This document shows positions 43,397-51,200 of a stretch of 64,000 nucleotides of DNA, piece after piece. Positions within the stretch are counted from its first letter, which is position 1. The number at the start of each line of letters is the position of its first letter. Source of the DNA: Microlunatus antarcticus (lineage in GTDB: Bacteria; Actinomycetota; Actinomycetes; Propionibacteriales; Propionibacteriaceae); assembly GCF_014193425.1 (NCBI RefSeq), contig NZ_JACHZG010000001.1, forward strand, positions 186,001 to 250,000, written 5' to 3'. Under the pieces are notes generated by a model. It saw only the letters and a list, made by a program, of their open reading frames with translations. It did no database searches and was not told the origin of the DNA. Position numbers and translations under genes: made by a program.

Positions 43397-44755
43397 ATGG
43401 CGGTGGCGGCGGTTCTCCCGGGCGTGGTCGCCCGGCCGCGCCTGGGTCTGGCCCGGCTCCCCGTCCCGCTCACCCTGGGCCTCTGCCTCGCGCTCCTGCT
43501 CACCGCCGGCGGGGTGGTCCTCGCCCGCGTGGCGCCGCACGACGCCGAGGTCCCGCTCTACAGCGGCACGGTCGCGGTGGGTCCGGGCGGTGCGGTGGGC
43601 GAGGTCGCGCCGGGCGCCGGCACCGTCGTCCCCGGGACCCGGGTGCTCGCCGGGCCGGGCAGCGCCGCCGCCGTGGCCGCCGAGCAGGCCTGGCTGGCCG
43701 CGGGGACGGTCCCGGCGGTCCCCGAGCTGGGCGCCGACAGCGACCTGGTCCGCGGCGCCCTGCTCGACCTGCACGTGCTGACCCAGACCTACGGCGTGCC
43801 CGTCGCCGGCTGGACCGGGGCCTGGCGCTACGTCTGGCCGCGCGACGCGGCCTTCGCGGCGGTCGCGTTCGCCCGGACCGGCCACGGGGACGACGCCGGA
43901 CGGGTCCTCGACTTCCTCGGCCGTGTGCAACCCGGCTCCGGCGTCTTCCAGGCGCGCTACCTGCCTGACGGCAGCGGCGTCCCCGACGACCGCGGCACGC
44001 AGCTCGACGGGGTCGGGTGGGCGCTCTGGGCGACCGCCGGCGTGGCCGAGACGCTGCCGCCGGCGGAGCGGCCGGCCTTCGTCGCGCGGCACCGGGCGCT
44101 CGTGGACACCTCGACCGCCGCCGCGCTGGCTGCGATCGACCGGCCGGGCGACCTGCCCCCGGCCTCGCCGGACTACTGGGAGGTCCCCGAACGTCGGACG
44201 ACGCTCGCCACCGCAGCGGTGCTGCGCGCCGGGCTCGAGGCGTCCGCCCGGCTGGAGACGACCGCGGGTGACGGCCCGGCGGCCGCGCGCGCGGCCGCGG
44301 GTGGGGCCCGGCTGAGCCAGGCGATCAGCCGGGACTTCGCCCCGCGCGGCTTCCCCCGGCGCCTCGGCGGCCGCGCCGGCAGCGTCGACCTCGGGGTCGC
44401 GTTCCTGCTGCCGCCCTTCGCCGAGTCCGTCGACCCGGTCGCGTATGCGCGGTTCGAGACCGCGCCCGCCGCGCTGACCCGCCCGGCGGGCGGTCTCGCC
44501 CCGGGCGGGTCCTGGAAGCGGGACGGGGTGAGCTGGACCCCCACGACGGCCACCTGGGCGCTCGTGGCGGCCGGCATCGGCGACCGCGAGCAGGCCGTCG
44601 CCCGGCTGGCCTGGCTGCAGGACCACCGCACGCCGGAGGGGTCGCTGCCCGAGAAGGTGCTGGCGGACGGGCGCCCGGCCGCCGTCGCGCCGCTGGCCTG
44701 GACCGCCGCCGCGGTCGTGCTCGCCGCCGACGAGCTGTCGCGTCCTCGACCCTGA
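43397..44755 (+). CDS. Membrane-anchored GH15-like (alpha/alpha)6 barrel protein
   Basis: 452 residues. An N-terminal membrane helix (PVPLTLGLCLALLLTAGGVVLA) should place the rest outside. The body resembles glucoamylase-type GH15 enzymes: YVWPRDAAF near residue 150, ASPDYWEVPE, WTPTTATWAL and a C-terminal GSLPEK. GH15 enzymes use two glutamates; the Glu in DYWE and the Glu in GSLPEK are candidates. Substrate may be a trehalose- or glucan-type sugar; not proven. Confidence 0.78.
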   Translation: MAVAAVLPGVVARPRLGLARLPVPLTLGLCLALLLTAGGVVLARVAPHDAEVPLYSGTVAVGPGGAVGEVAPGAGTVVPGTRVLAGPGSAAAVAAEQAWLAAGTVPAVPELGADSDLVRGALLDLHVLTQTYGVPVAGWTGAWRYVWPRDAAFAAVAFARTGHGDDAGRVLDFLGRVQPGSGVFQARYLPDGSGVPDDRGTQLDGVGWALWATAGVAETLPPAERPAFVARHRALVDTSTAAALAAIDRPGDLPPASPDYWEVPERRTTLATAAVLRAGLEASARLETTAGDGPAAARAAAGGARLSQAISRDFAPRGFPRRLGGRAGSVDLGVAFLLPPFAESVDPVAYARFETAPAALTRPAGGLAPGGSWKRDGVSWTPTTATWALVAAGIGDREQAVARLAWLQDHRTPEGSLPEKVLADGRPAAVAPLAWTAAAVVLAADELSRPRP

Positions 44756-44783
44756 CGTCGCGTGCCGTCGACGCGCGGCGCGC

Positions 44784-45887
44784 TCAATGCCGGAGCAGCA
44801 GCACCCCGGCGTACGCGGTCCCGGCGACCAGCGCCCAGGAGGCGAGGCCGAGCACCAGGGACCGCCCGCCGGTGCGGCGCAGCGTACGGAGGTCGATCCC
44901 GGTGCCGAGCCCGGCCAGGGCCGCCACCAGGAGCACCGACTGCGCGTGCTTGGCTCCGGTCAGGACGGCGCCCGGCAGGAGGCCGGTGCTGGTGACGGCG
45001 ATCGCGAGCAGGAAGCCGACGACGAAGAGCGGGACGACCGGAGCGCGACGCAGGGCCGCGGGGCGCGACCCGTCAGCGGTGGTCAGCCGTGCCCGACGGC
45101 GCCGGGCCAGCCCGACCCCGGCGACCAGCGGGGCCAGCAGGACGACCCGGCTGAGCTTGACCACCACGGCGGTCGTCAGCGCGCCCGGGACCCGGTCGGC
45201 GGTCGCGACGGTCTGGCCCACGTCGTGCACGCTCGCGCCGACCCAGCGGCCGAAGTCCGTCGGGTCGAGCCCCAGCGGCACGCGGAGCAGCGGCAGCAGC
45301 ACGATCGCGAGGCTGCCGCAGAGCGTGACGAGGGCGATCGCCACCGCCGTGTCGTCCTCGTCGCCGTCGGCCACGTCCGACATGGCCGCGATCGCGGAGG
45401 CCCCGCAGACGGAGAAGCCGGTGGCCACGAGCAGGGCGCGGGCGCGGGGGACGCGGAGCACCCGACCGAGCAGCTGCGTGCCGACGAAGGTCACGCCGAC
45501 CGTCGCGACGACCACGCCGAGGCCGCCGAGGCCGAGCTCGCGCAGCTGGGGCAGCCCGAGCTGGAGCCCGAGCAGGACGACGGCGATCCGCAGCAGCCGG
45601 TGCGAGGCGACGTGGGTGCCCGCGCGCAGGACCGGTCTGTGCAGGCCCAGGTTCGCGGCGGCGGCGCCGACCACCACGGCGACGGTGGAGGGATTGAGTC
45701 CCGGGACCACGTGGGCGAGGCCGAAGGAGAGCGCCGTGGCCGCCCCCACCGCGGCCAGGCCCGGCAGCACGGACGGCGCCGGCCCGCCCGACCGGTGACC
45801 GAGCAGGTGCCGCACGTCCAACGGGGCCAGGTCGCAGTCGGGTCGGCAGCGGCTGCGGGGCCGAGCCGGCGCGGTCGTGGTGGTCAT
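44784..45887 (-). CDS. YeiH/UPF0324 family putative sulfate exporter
   Basis: 367 residues, about ten membrane segments. Conserved parts include GLHRPVLRAGTHVASHRLLRIAVVLLGLQL and GFSVCGASAIAAMSDV, typical of UPF0324. The family has been linked to sulfate or sulfite export but its substrate is not firmly proved. ATG at 45887 is chosen; ATG at 45938 would add 17 residues and begin 6 bases from the candidate LysR site. It is divergent from a LysR regulator, as in E. coli yeiH/yeiE. Confidence 0.82.
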   Translation of the reverse strand: MTTTTAPARPRSRCRPDCDLAPLDVRHLLGHRSGGPAPSVLPGLAAVGAATALSFGLAHVVPGLNPSTVAVVVGAAAANLGLHRPVLRAGTHVASHRLLRIAVVLLGLQLGLPQLRELGLGGLGVVVATVGVTFVGTQLLGRVLRVPRARALLVATGFSVCGASAIAAMSDVADGDEDDTAVAIALVTLCGSLAIVLLPLLRVPLGLDPTDFGRWVGASVHDVGQTVATADRVPGALTTAVVVKLSRVVLLAPLVAGVGLARRRRARLTTADGSRPAALRRAPVVPLFVVGFLLAIAVTSTGLLPGAVLTGAKHAQSVLLVAALAGLGTGIDLRTLRRTGGRSLVLGLASWALVAGTAYAGVLLLRH

Positions 45888-45943
45888 GGGACCAGCGTGC
45901 GGGTCCCGAGCCGTCGGCAGTAGGAGGCTTCGGGGCATGGATC

Positions 45944-45960
45944 CATCAGGGCGGCTGATG
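45944..45960. promoter_or_regulatory. LysR box between yeiH-like gene and its regulator
   Basis: CATCAG-GGCGG-CTGATG is a perfect dyad and contains the T-N11-A pattern (T 45946, A 45958). It is 20 bases from the regulator start and next to its TAAGGT -10 (45969-45974). Confidence 0.6.
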
Positions 45961-45968
45961 GCCGGCGA

Positions 45969-45974
45969 TAAGGT
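45969..45974 (+). promoter_or_regulatory. -10 box of a probably leaderless start
   Basis: TAAGGT, 6 bases before GTG at 45981. Confidence 0.45.
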
Positions 45975-45980
45975 TCACCC

Positions 45981-46895
45981 GTGGTCTCTCCCCGCGTGCC
46001 GGACCTCGACAGCCTGGCTCTCCTGCTCGAGATCGCCCGGACGGGCTCCCTGGGGCGGGCGGCCGCGGCGCACGGCATCAGCCAGCCCGCGGTGTCGGCC
46101 CGCGTCCGCACGATGGAGGGGCTGGTCGGCGTCCCGCTCGTCGCCCGCACCGCCCGCGGGTCGACGCTGACGCCGGCCGGTGTGCTGGTGGCCGGCTGGG
46201 CGCGCGACGTGCTGGCCGCCGCCGAGGTGCTCGACGCCGGCATCACCTCGCTCCGGGCCAGCGACGAGCAGCGGCTGCGGGTCGGGGCCAGCATGACCGT
46301 CGCGGAGCACCTGCTTCCGCGCTGGCTCGTGCGGCTCGCGGCGGAGCGGCCGCTGACCGAGGTGAGCCTGGAGGCGATGAACTCGAGCCAGGTCGCGCTC
46401 GCCGTGCTCGCCGGTCGGGTCGACCTCGGTTTCGTCGAGGGCCCCGACGTCCCCGACGGGCTGGCCGACGAGGTCGTGGCGCACGACCGGCTGGTCGTGG
46501 TCGTGGCGCCCGGTCACCCCTGGGTGCGGCGCCGCCGGGTCGACGCGGCCGAGCTGGCGGCGACCCGGCTCGTGCAGCGTGAGCCGACTTCGGGGACCCG
46601 AGGCGCTCTCGAGGCCGCGCTCGCCGCGTACGCGCCGATGGCCGCGCCGGTCCTGGAGCTGTCCACGACGAGCGCGGTCAGCGGTGCGGCCGCGGCCGGG
46701 GCCGGGCCGGCGGTGCTCAGCCGGCTGGCGGTCGGCGACGACCTGGACCGTGGCCGCCTCGTCGAGGTCGCGACCACTGGCGTCGACCTGACGCGGGTGC
46801 TGCGCGCCGTGTGGGTCCCCGGTCGCCGGCCGAGTCCGCCGGCGCGGGACCTGCTGCGGATCGCGACCACCCCGCCGGTGCGGTCGCGTCGCTGA
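45981..46895 (+). CDS. LysR-family regulator
   Basis: 304 residues. The N-terminal HTH is SLALLLEIARTGSLGRAAAAHGISQPAVSARVRTME and the rest is a periplasmic-binding-like effector domain. Divergent from the YeiH-like exporter, which it most likely controls, as YeiE does in E. coli with sulfite or related signals. The GTG start follows a TANNNT box by 6 bases, so the mRNA is probably leaderless. Confidence 0.9.
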   Translation: MVSPRVPDLDSLALLLEIARTGSLGRAAAAHGISQPAVSARVRTMEGLVGVPLVARTARGSTLTPAGVLVAGWARDVLAAAEVLDAGITSLRASDEQRLRVGASMTVAEHLLPRWLVRLAAERPLTEVSLEAMNSSQVALAVLAGRVDLGFVEGPDVPDGLADEVVAHDRLVVVVAPGHPWVRRRRVDAAELAATRLVQREPTSGTRGALEAALAAYAPMAAPVLELSTTSAVSGAAAAGAGPAVLSRLAVGDDLDRGRLVEVATTGVDLTRVLRAVWVPGRRPSPPARDLLRIATTPPVRSRR

Positions 46896-46925
46896 CGCCT
46901 CGGCCTCGACCCGTTCTCGCGAGCC

Positions 46926-47384
46926 TCAGCGGGCGACGGCCTGCGCCACCCGGCTCTTGGTGATCAACGGGGTCAGGGCGGCGTGCAGGGCCTGCACCTC
47001 GTCGAGCGTGAGGTCGAGCCGCTCCATCACCGTGCCGGGGACCTCGAGCGCCTCCGTGCGCAGCTCACGCCCGGCGTCGGTGAGGGTGACGCGGAGGGTG
47101 CGCTCGTCGGCCGGGTCGCGGCGTCGGTCGACCAGGCCCAGCCCCTCCAGCCGCTTGATCAACGGCGACGCCGTCGCCAGGTCGAGCTGCAGCAGCCGGG
47201 CGACGTCGGACACCGAGAGCGGCGACTGCTCCCACAGGGCGAGCATGACCAGGTACTGCGGGTGGGTCAGCCCGAGGCGCTCGAGCACCGGCCGGTAGAC
47301 CCCGATCACGCTGCGGGAGGCGACGGCGAGGGCGAAGCAGACCTGGCGCTCCAGCGCCAGCGGGTTCACCTCGGTGTCGATCAT
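46926..47384 (-). CDS. MarR-family regulator, OhrR-like
   Basis: 152 residues. The winged helix contains PLSVSDVARLLQLDLATASPLIKRLEGLGLVDR and ADERTLRVTLTDAG. The N-terminal LERQVCFALAVASRSV has a Cys (residue 16) at the place where OhrR proteins carry the redox-sensing cysteine for organic peroxides. No ohr peroxidase gene is adjacent; the divergent gene is a small membrane protein. Its promoter region holds clear dyads. Confidence 0.85.
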   Translation of the reverse strand: MIDTEVNPLALERQVCFALAVASRSVIGVYRPVLERLGLTHPQYLVMLALWEQSPLSVSDVARLLQLDLATASPLIKRLEGLGLVDRRRDPADERTLRVTLTDAGRELRTEALEVPGTVMERLDLTLDEVQALHAALTPLITKSRVAQAVAR

Positions 47385-47398
47385 GCTCTGACTTTACG

Positions 47399-47427
47399 CG
47401 TACGCAGATACTTCGTACACTAAGTGT
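47399..47427. promoter_or_regulatory. Candidate MarR/OhrR operator in divergent promoter
   Basis: ACACT-A-AGTGT (47417-47427) overlaps the -10 TACACT (47416-47421) of the plus-strand gene, and CGTACG (47399) with CGTAC (47414) form a further inverted pair. A bound regulator would block both promoters. Confidence 0.5.
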
Positions 47428-47428
47428 T

Positions 47429-47740
47429 GTGACACGAACCGACAGGGCAGTGGATGTGGAAGACCGTTTCGGGCTCTGGTACCGCTTCAAGTCGCTGGTG
47501 GTCTTCAACCTGCTCTACATCGCCGGCCCCGCGCAGCTCGACCGGCACCTCGACCCGCGCAAGGCGGTCGAGCAGGAGTACGAGCGGCGGCGCGACCTGC
47601 ACCGCGAGCGGCTGGGCAAGCCGCCCGTGGTGAAGAAGGACCCCGGGAAGGACGACGGCGTCGACCCGGTCGTCCTGTGCGCCGTGGGCGGGGTGCTGGC
47701 CCTGGTCGTGCTCTTCGTCTGGGCGCTCGCGTCGCGCTGA
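47429..47740 (+). CDS. Small membrane protein with charged N-terminal half
   Basis: 103 residues. Residues 1-75 are highly charged (DRHLDPRKAVEQEYERRRDLHRERLGK region) with a hydrophobic patch FKSLVVFNLLYIAG, and the C-terminus is a membrane helix (VLCAVGGVLALVVLFVWAL). No family recognised. GTG at 47429 follows TACACT by 7 bases (leaderless). Divergent from the OhrR-like regulator, so it may be part of a peroxide or envelope-stress response (inference). Confidence 0.7.
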   Translation: MTRTDRAVDVEDRFGLWYRFKSLVVFNLLYIAGPAQLDRHLDPRKAVEQEYERRRDLHRERLGKPPVVKKDPGKDDGVDPVVLCAVGGVLALVVLFVWALASR

Positions 47741-47792
47741 CCCGCCCGGCGCGGACGGTACGGTGCCCGTCCCGGACGAGAGGCGGACCACC

Positions 47793-48782
47793 GTGCGTCA
47801 GCTGACCTACTTCATCGCCGCCACGCTGGACGGTCGGGTCGCCGCGCCCGACGGGGCGTTCGACCTCTTCACGACCGAGCCCGCCTACCTGACCGAGCTG
47901 GCCGCGGAGTGGGGCGACGCCTTCCCGACCGCCTTCCACCGGGCGGTCGGCTCGGTGCCGCCGCAGACGCGCTTCGACACGGTGGTGATGGGACGCGGGA
48001 CCTTCGAGCCGGCGCTCGCGGCCGGGCTGCGCAACCCGTACGAGCACCTCGAGACCCACGTCTTCTCCGCGACCCTGGACCCGGCCGAGGTGCCGGACGT
48101 CCACGTGGTGCCCGGGGACGCGGTCGCGCGGGTGCGGGAGCTCAAGGCGGGCGACGGGGCAGGCATCTGGCTGTGCGGCGGGGGTCGCCTCGCCGCGGCG
48201 CTCACCGACGAGATCGACCGGCTGGTGATCAAGCTCAACCCGCTGACCCTGGGCGCCGGGCGCCCGCTGCTCGAGGGCCCGTTCGCGCCGGCGCGCTGGC
48301 GGCTCCGGTCGAGCCGCACCTACGACGACGCCGGGGTCGTCCTGCTCGAGTACGAGCGTCCTGACGCGGTCGACGGCGCGGCGGGCAGCGGGCCGGCCGT
48401 CCGGCTGGCGCGCGGGACCTTCGACGTCGGGCTGCGCCCGGCCGGACCCGAGCTCGGAGGTGCGGTGGGGCGCTTCGACTTCGACAAGACGTTCCACGGC
48501 GACCTCGACGCCCGGGGGACCGGCGTGATGCTCACGGCCGGCGACCCCCAGCAGGGGTCGGCCGGCTACGTGGCGCTCGAGTCGTTGACGGGACGCCTGG
48601 ACGGTCGTCGCGGCAGCGTCGTGCTGCAGCAGCTCGGGCACCTGGTCGACGGTGCGCAGACCCTGACCTACCAGGTGGTCCCGGGGTCCGCGACGGGTGA
48701 CCTCGCCGGCCTCACCGGCGACCTCGAGCTGACGGTCGACGACGACGGCACCCACCACTACGTGCTGACCTACCGGGGCTGA
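47793..48782 (+). CDS. Fusion of RibD-C (dihydrofolate-reductase-like) and DUF3224 domains
   Basis: 329 residues. Residues 1-200 form a RibD C-terminal/DHFR-fold domain: LTYFIAATLDGRVAAPDGAFD, DTVVMGRGTFE, GIWLCGGGRLAAAL, DRLVIKLNPLTLGAGRPLL. Residues about 215-329 match DUF3224: RLARGTFDV, GRFDFDKTFHGDLDARGTGVML, GSAGYVALESLTG, VVPGSATGDLAGLTGDL. Each domain usually occurs alone; the first may reduce a small molecule with NADPH, the second is uncharacterised. GTG at 47793 has GAGAGGCGG upstream. The continuous frame makes a sequencing artefact unlikely. Confidence 0.85.
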   Translation: MRQLTYFIAATLDGRVAAPDGAFDLFTTEPAYLTELAAEWGDAFPTAFHRAVGSVPPQTRFDTVVMGRGTFEPALAAGLRNPYEHLETHVFSATLDPAEVPDVHVVPGDAVARVRELKAGDGAGIWLCGGGRLAAALTDEIDRLVIKLNPLTLGAGRPLLEGPFAPARWRLRSSRTYDDAGVVLLEYERPDAVDGAAGSGPAVRLARGTFDVGLRPAGPELGGAVGRFDFDKTFHGDLDARGTGVMLTAGDPQQGSAGYVALESLTGRLDGRRGSVVLQQLGHLVDGAQTLTYQVVPGSATGDLAGLTGDLELTVDDDGTHHYVLTYRG

Positions 48783-48825
48783 GCGACCGGTACCTGGGCT
48801 ACCCGGGACCGGCCCGGCACCCGGG

Positions 48826-50100
48826 TCAGCGCAGCGGGGTGGTGAGCGCCAGCGGGTCGTAGAGGCAGGCGTCGCGCGCGGCGAGGACGGCACCGGCGGT
48901 GACCGGCGGGTCCTGGTCCGTGACGAGGATCTGGGTGTCCGCGTACGGGCCCTCGTGCACCCGGGCCCGGAGCTGACGGTCCAGCGCCGGCATCAGGAAG
49001 GGCGCGAGGCGGCCGAGGTAGCCACCGAGGATCACGGCGTGCGGGTTGACCGAGCCGAGGACGTCGTCGACGGCCCGCCCGAGCGAGGACCCGGCCTGCT
49101 CCAGCGCGGCGAGCACGCCGGCGTCGCCGTCGCGCGCCCCCTCGACCAGCAGGCTGACCGCCTGCTCGGGGTCGGTGACGACGAGCTCGGCCGCCTGCTC
49201 GGCGTCGCGCAGGCCGGCCCGGGCGAGCAGCTCCTGGACGCGCAGCACGGAGTTGAGGCAGCCCAGACGGCCGCACCAGCACTCGGGGCCGTCGGCCTGC
49301 ACGTGGAGGTGGGCCAGGTCGCCGGCGCCGCCCCCCGCACCGCGGAAGATCTCGCCGTTGACGACGAGGGCGCTGCCGACCTCGGACAGACCGCCGAAGT
49401 AGGCGGCGACCGTGGTGGCCGGGTCGCTCAGCAGGACGCGGGCGGCGTAGAGGCCGGCGAGGTGGAAGTCGGAGGAGATGCCGACGCTCACGTCGGTCAG
49501 GCCGGTCTCGCCGAGGGCGGCGCGCACGGCCTTGCCGACGCCGGCGCCGTCCCAGCCCAGCGCACGGGAGGTGACGCTCGTCCCGTCGAGCCCGACGTAG
49601 CCCGGGACCGCGATCTCGACCGCGACGAGCTGGTGGCCCTCGGGGACGCGCGACAGCTGGCTGGCGATCGCGTCGGCGAGCACCAGGGCGCCGTCGTGGT
49701 CGTCCGCGAAGACGGCGGACAGGGTGTCCTGCCACAGCTCGGTGCCACCGACGGTGGAGCCCTGCACGTGCACGCGGTCGACCTCCACGTGGACGCCCAT
49801 GACGCACCAGGGCTCGCCGTCGAGCGCGATCGGACGGGTGGGTCGTCCGGCACCGGGGCGGCGGATGGGGTCGAGCTCGGCGACGAGGCGGCGCGAACGG
49901 AGGTCGCCGACGAGGTCGGTCATCGTCGAGACGCCGAGGCCGCAGCCCCGCGCCGTGTCGTGCCGGCTGCTCGGGCCGTGGTCACGCAGGTACCGCAGGA
50001 TCGCCGTCAGGTTGCTCTGCCGCAGCTCTCCCGAACCGCCGCCCCGCGAGACGTTGCCGTCTCTCAGACCGGTCGGCTCAGCCATACGTATCCCCGCCAT
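48826..50100 (-). CDS. ROK-family transcriptional regulator
   Basis: 424 residues. The N-terminal HTH (LRQSNLTAILRYLRDHGPSSRHDTARGCGLGVSTMTDLVGDL) is followed by a sugar-kinase-like ROK domain with the zinc cluster CWCGRLGCLNS. The lack of a strong ATP-binding DxGxT pattern supports a regulator rather than a kinase. ATG at 50100 has TAAGTT 7 bases upstream (leaderless); ATG at 50085, with GGGGA upstream, is possible. No sugar transporter is adjacent. Confidence 0.87.
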   Translation of the reverse strand: MAGIRMAEPTGLRDGNVSRGGGSGELRQSNLTAILRYLRDHGPSSRHDTARGCGLGVSTMTDLVGDLRSRRLVAELDPIRRPGAGRPTRPIALDGEPWCVMGVHVEVDRVHVQGSTVGGTELWQDTLSAVFADDHDGALVLADAIASQLSRVPEGHQLVAVEIAVPGYVGLDGTSVTSRALGWDGAGVGKAVRAALGETGLTDVSVGISSDFHLAGLYAARVLLSDPATTVAAYFGGLSEVGSALVVNGEIFRGAGGGAGDLAHLHVQADGPECWCGRLGCLNSVLRVQELLARAGLRDAEQAAELVVTDPEQAVSLLVEGARDGDAGVLAALEQAGSSLGRAVDDVLGSVNPHAVILGGYLGRLAPFLMPALDRQLRARVHEGPYADTQILVTDQDPPVTAGAVLAARDACLYDPLALTTPLR

Positions 50101-50450
50101 GAGAACCAACTTAACCGTTGAATTGGAAACTGACGCGTTCTGGCAAACCCTGCAGAAATCTTGACCAAACGCCAACGTCACAAGGATTTTCCGCGGCGCC
50201 GCCGAATGGGCGTGACCGTCCCGACCAGGGGAGCGAAGCCCCTGGCCACGGGCAGGTAACGGCCCGAGAGCCGCTGCTGGAGGCCTCCGACGGCCCGGGC
50301 GTGACGGGCTGACAACGCTGTCTCACGGAACGATACGTCGCGCGCGACCGATCGCTCGGGGCTCGCCCCGGCCGTCCTGCCGATGCCTTCGCTAAGGTTT
50401 CCCCGCGCCGGTGCCGGACCGGCCCCGCAGCGCCAGGAGACCCCCGCACC
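50101..50450. other. 350-base gene-free stretch between ROK gene and carotenoid pair
   Basis: No credible coding frame. It contains the ROK operator (50106-50126), a hairpin CCAGGGG-AGCGAAG-CCCCTGG at 50225-50245, the probable TAAGGT -10 (50393-50398) of the methyltransferase gene and AGGAG at 50435-50439. The middle part (50250-50390) shows nothing I can name. Confidence 0.55.
50106..50126. promoter_or_regulatory. Candidate ROK operator
   Basis: A 21-base imperfect dyad with arms CCAACTTAAC and GTTGAATTGG around a central C (8 of 10 pairs). It covers the -10 of the ROK gene, which suggests autoregulation. Confidence 0.45.
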
Positions 50451-51200
50451 GTGACCGACTCCGCCCGTCTCGACGTCGACGACGTGCCCGCCGCGTTCAC
50501 CGAGGCGGCGTCGCGCTACGACCGTATGGTGTCGCTGAACCCCGGCTACCACCGCCACCTCCGCTCGGCGGCCTCGGCCCTCCTCGAGACGCTCGACCCG
50601 CACCGTCCGCTGCGCGTGCTCGACCTGGGCTGCGGCTCCGGGGCCTCCACCCGGGCGCTGCTCGCCGCGGCGCGCGAGGAGGGGGCCGAGATCCGCGTGA
50701 CCGGTGTCGACGCGTCCGCCGGGATGCTCGAGCAGGCCGAGGCCAAGACCTGGCCCGCCGGCGTCGACTTCCACCAGGGCCTGGCCCAGGACCTCGGGGA
50801 GCAGCGCGCGGCCTGGGGGCTGGAGGCACCCGCGGACGGCGTGCTGGCCGCGTACCTCTTCCGGAACGTGACCGAGCGCGACGCCGTCCTGGCCGACGTG
50901 CACGACCTGCTCTCCGGGGGCGGGACGCTGGTCGTCCAGGAGTACTCGGTCGCCGGCTCGCCGTTCGCCTCCGCGACCTGGACGATGGTCTCCTGGGCCG
51001 TGGTCATCCCGCTCGCCTGGATCACCTCGCGCCAGACGCGCCTCTACCGCTACCTGTGGCGCAGCGTCCAGGGCTTCGACTCCGTCCAGACCTTCACCGA
51101 CCGCCTGTACGCGGCCGGCTTCGTCGACGTCGAGGTCCGGACGGTCCCGGGGTGGCAGCACGGCATCCTCCACACCTTCCGCGCCCGAAAGCCAGCGTGA
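50451..51200 (+). CDS. Class I SAM methyltransferase, CrtT-like
   Basis: 249 residues. SAM-binding motif LDLGCGSGASTRA, then GVDASAGMLEQAE and AAYLFRNVTERDAVL, as in the UbiE/COQ5 group. RNVTERD replaces the usual NV.D. The gene overlaps the next one by 4 bases (GTGA); in Streptomyces carotenoid clusters a methyltransferase called CrtT sits beside crtU, which supports a role in carotenoid end modification. A quinone methyltransferase is the alternative. GTG start with AGGAG upstream. Confidence 0.75.
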   Translation: MTDSARLDVDDVPAAFTEAASRYDRMVSLNPGYHRHLRSAASALLETLDPHRPLRVLDLGCGSGASTRALLAAAREEGAEIRVTGVDASAGMLEQAEAKTWPAGVDFHQGLAQDLGEQRAAWGLEAPADGVLAAYLFRNVTERDAVLADVHDLLSGGGTLVVQEYSVAGSPFASATWTMVSWAVVIPLAWITSRQTRLYRYLWRSVQGFDSVQTFTDRLYAAGFVDVEVRTVPGWQHGILHTFRARKPA

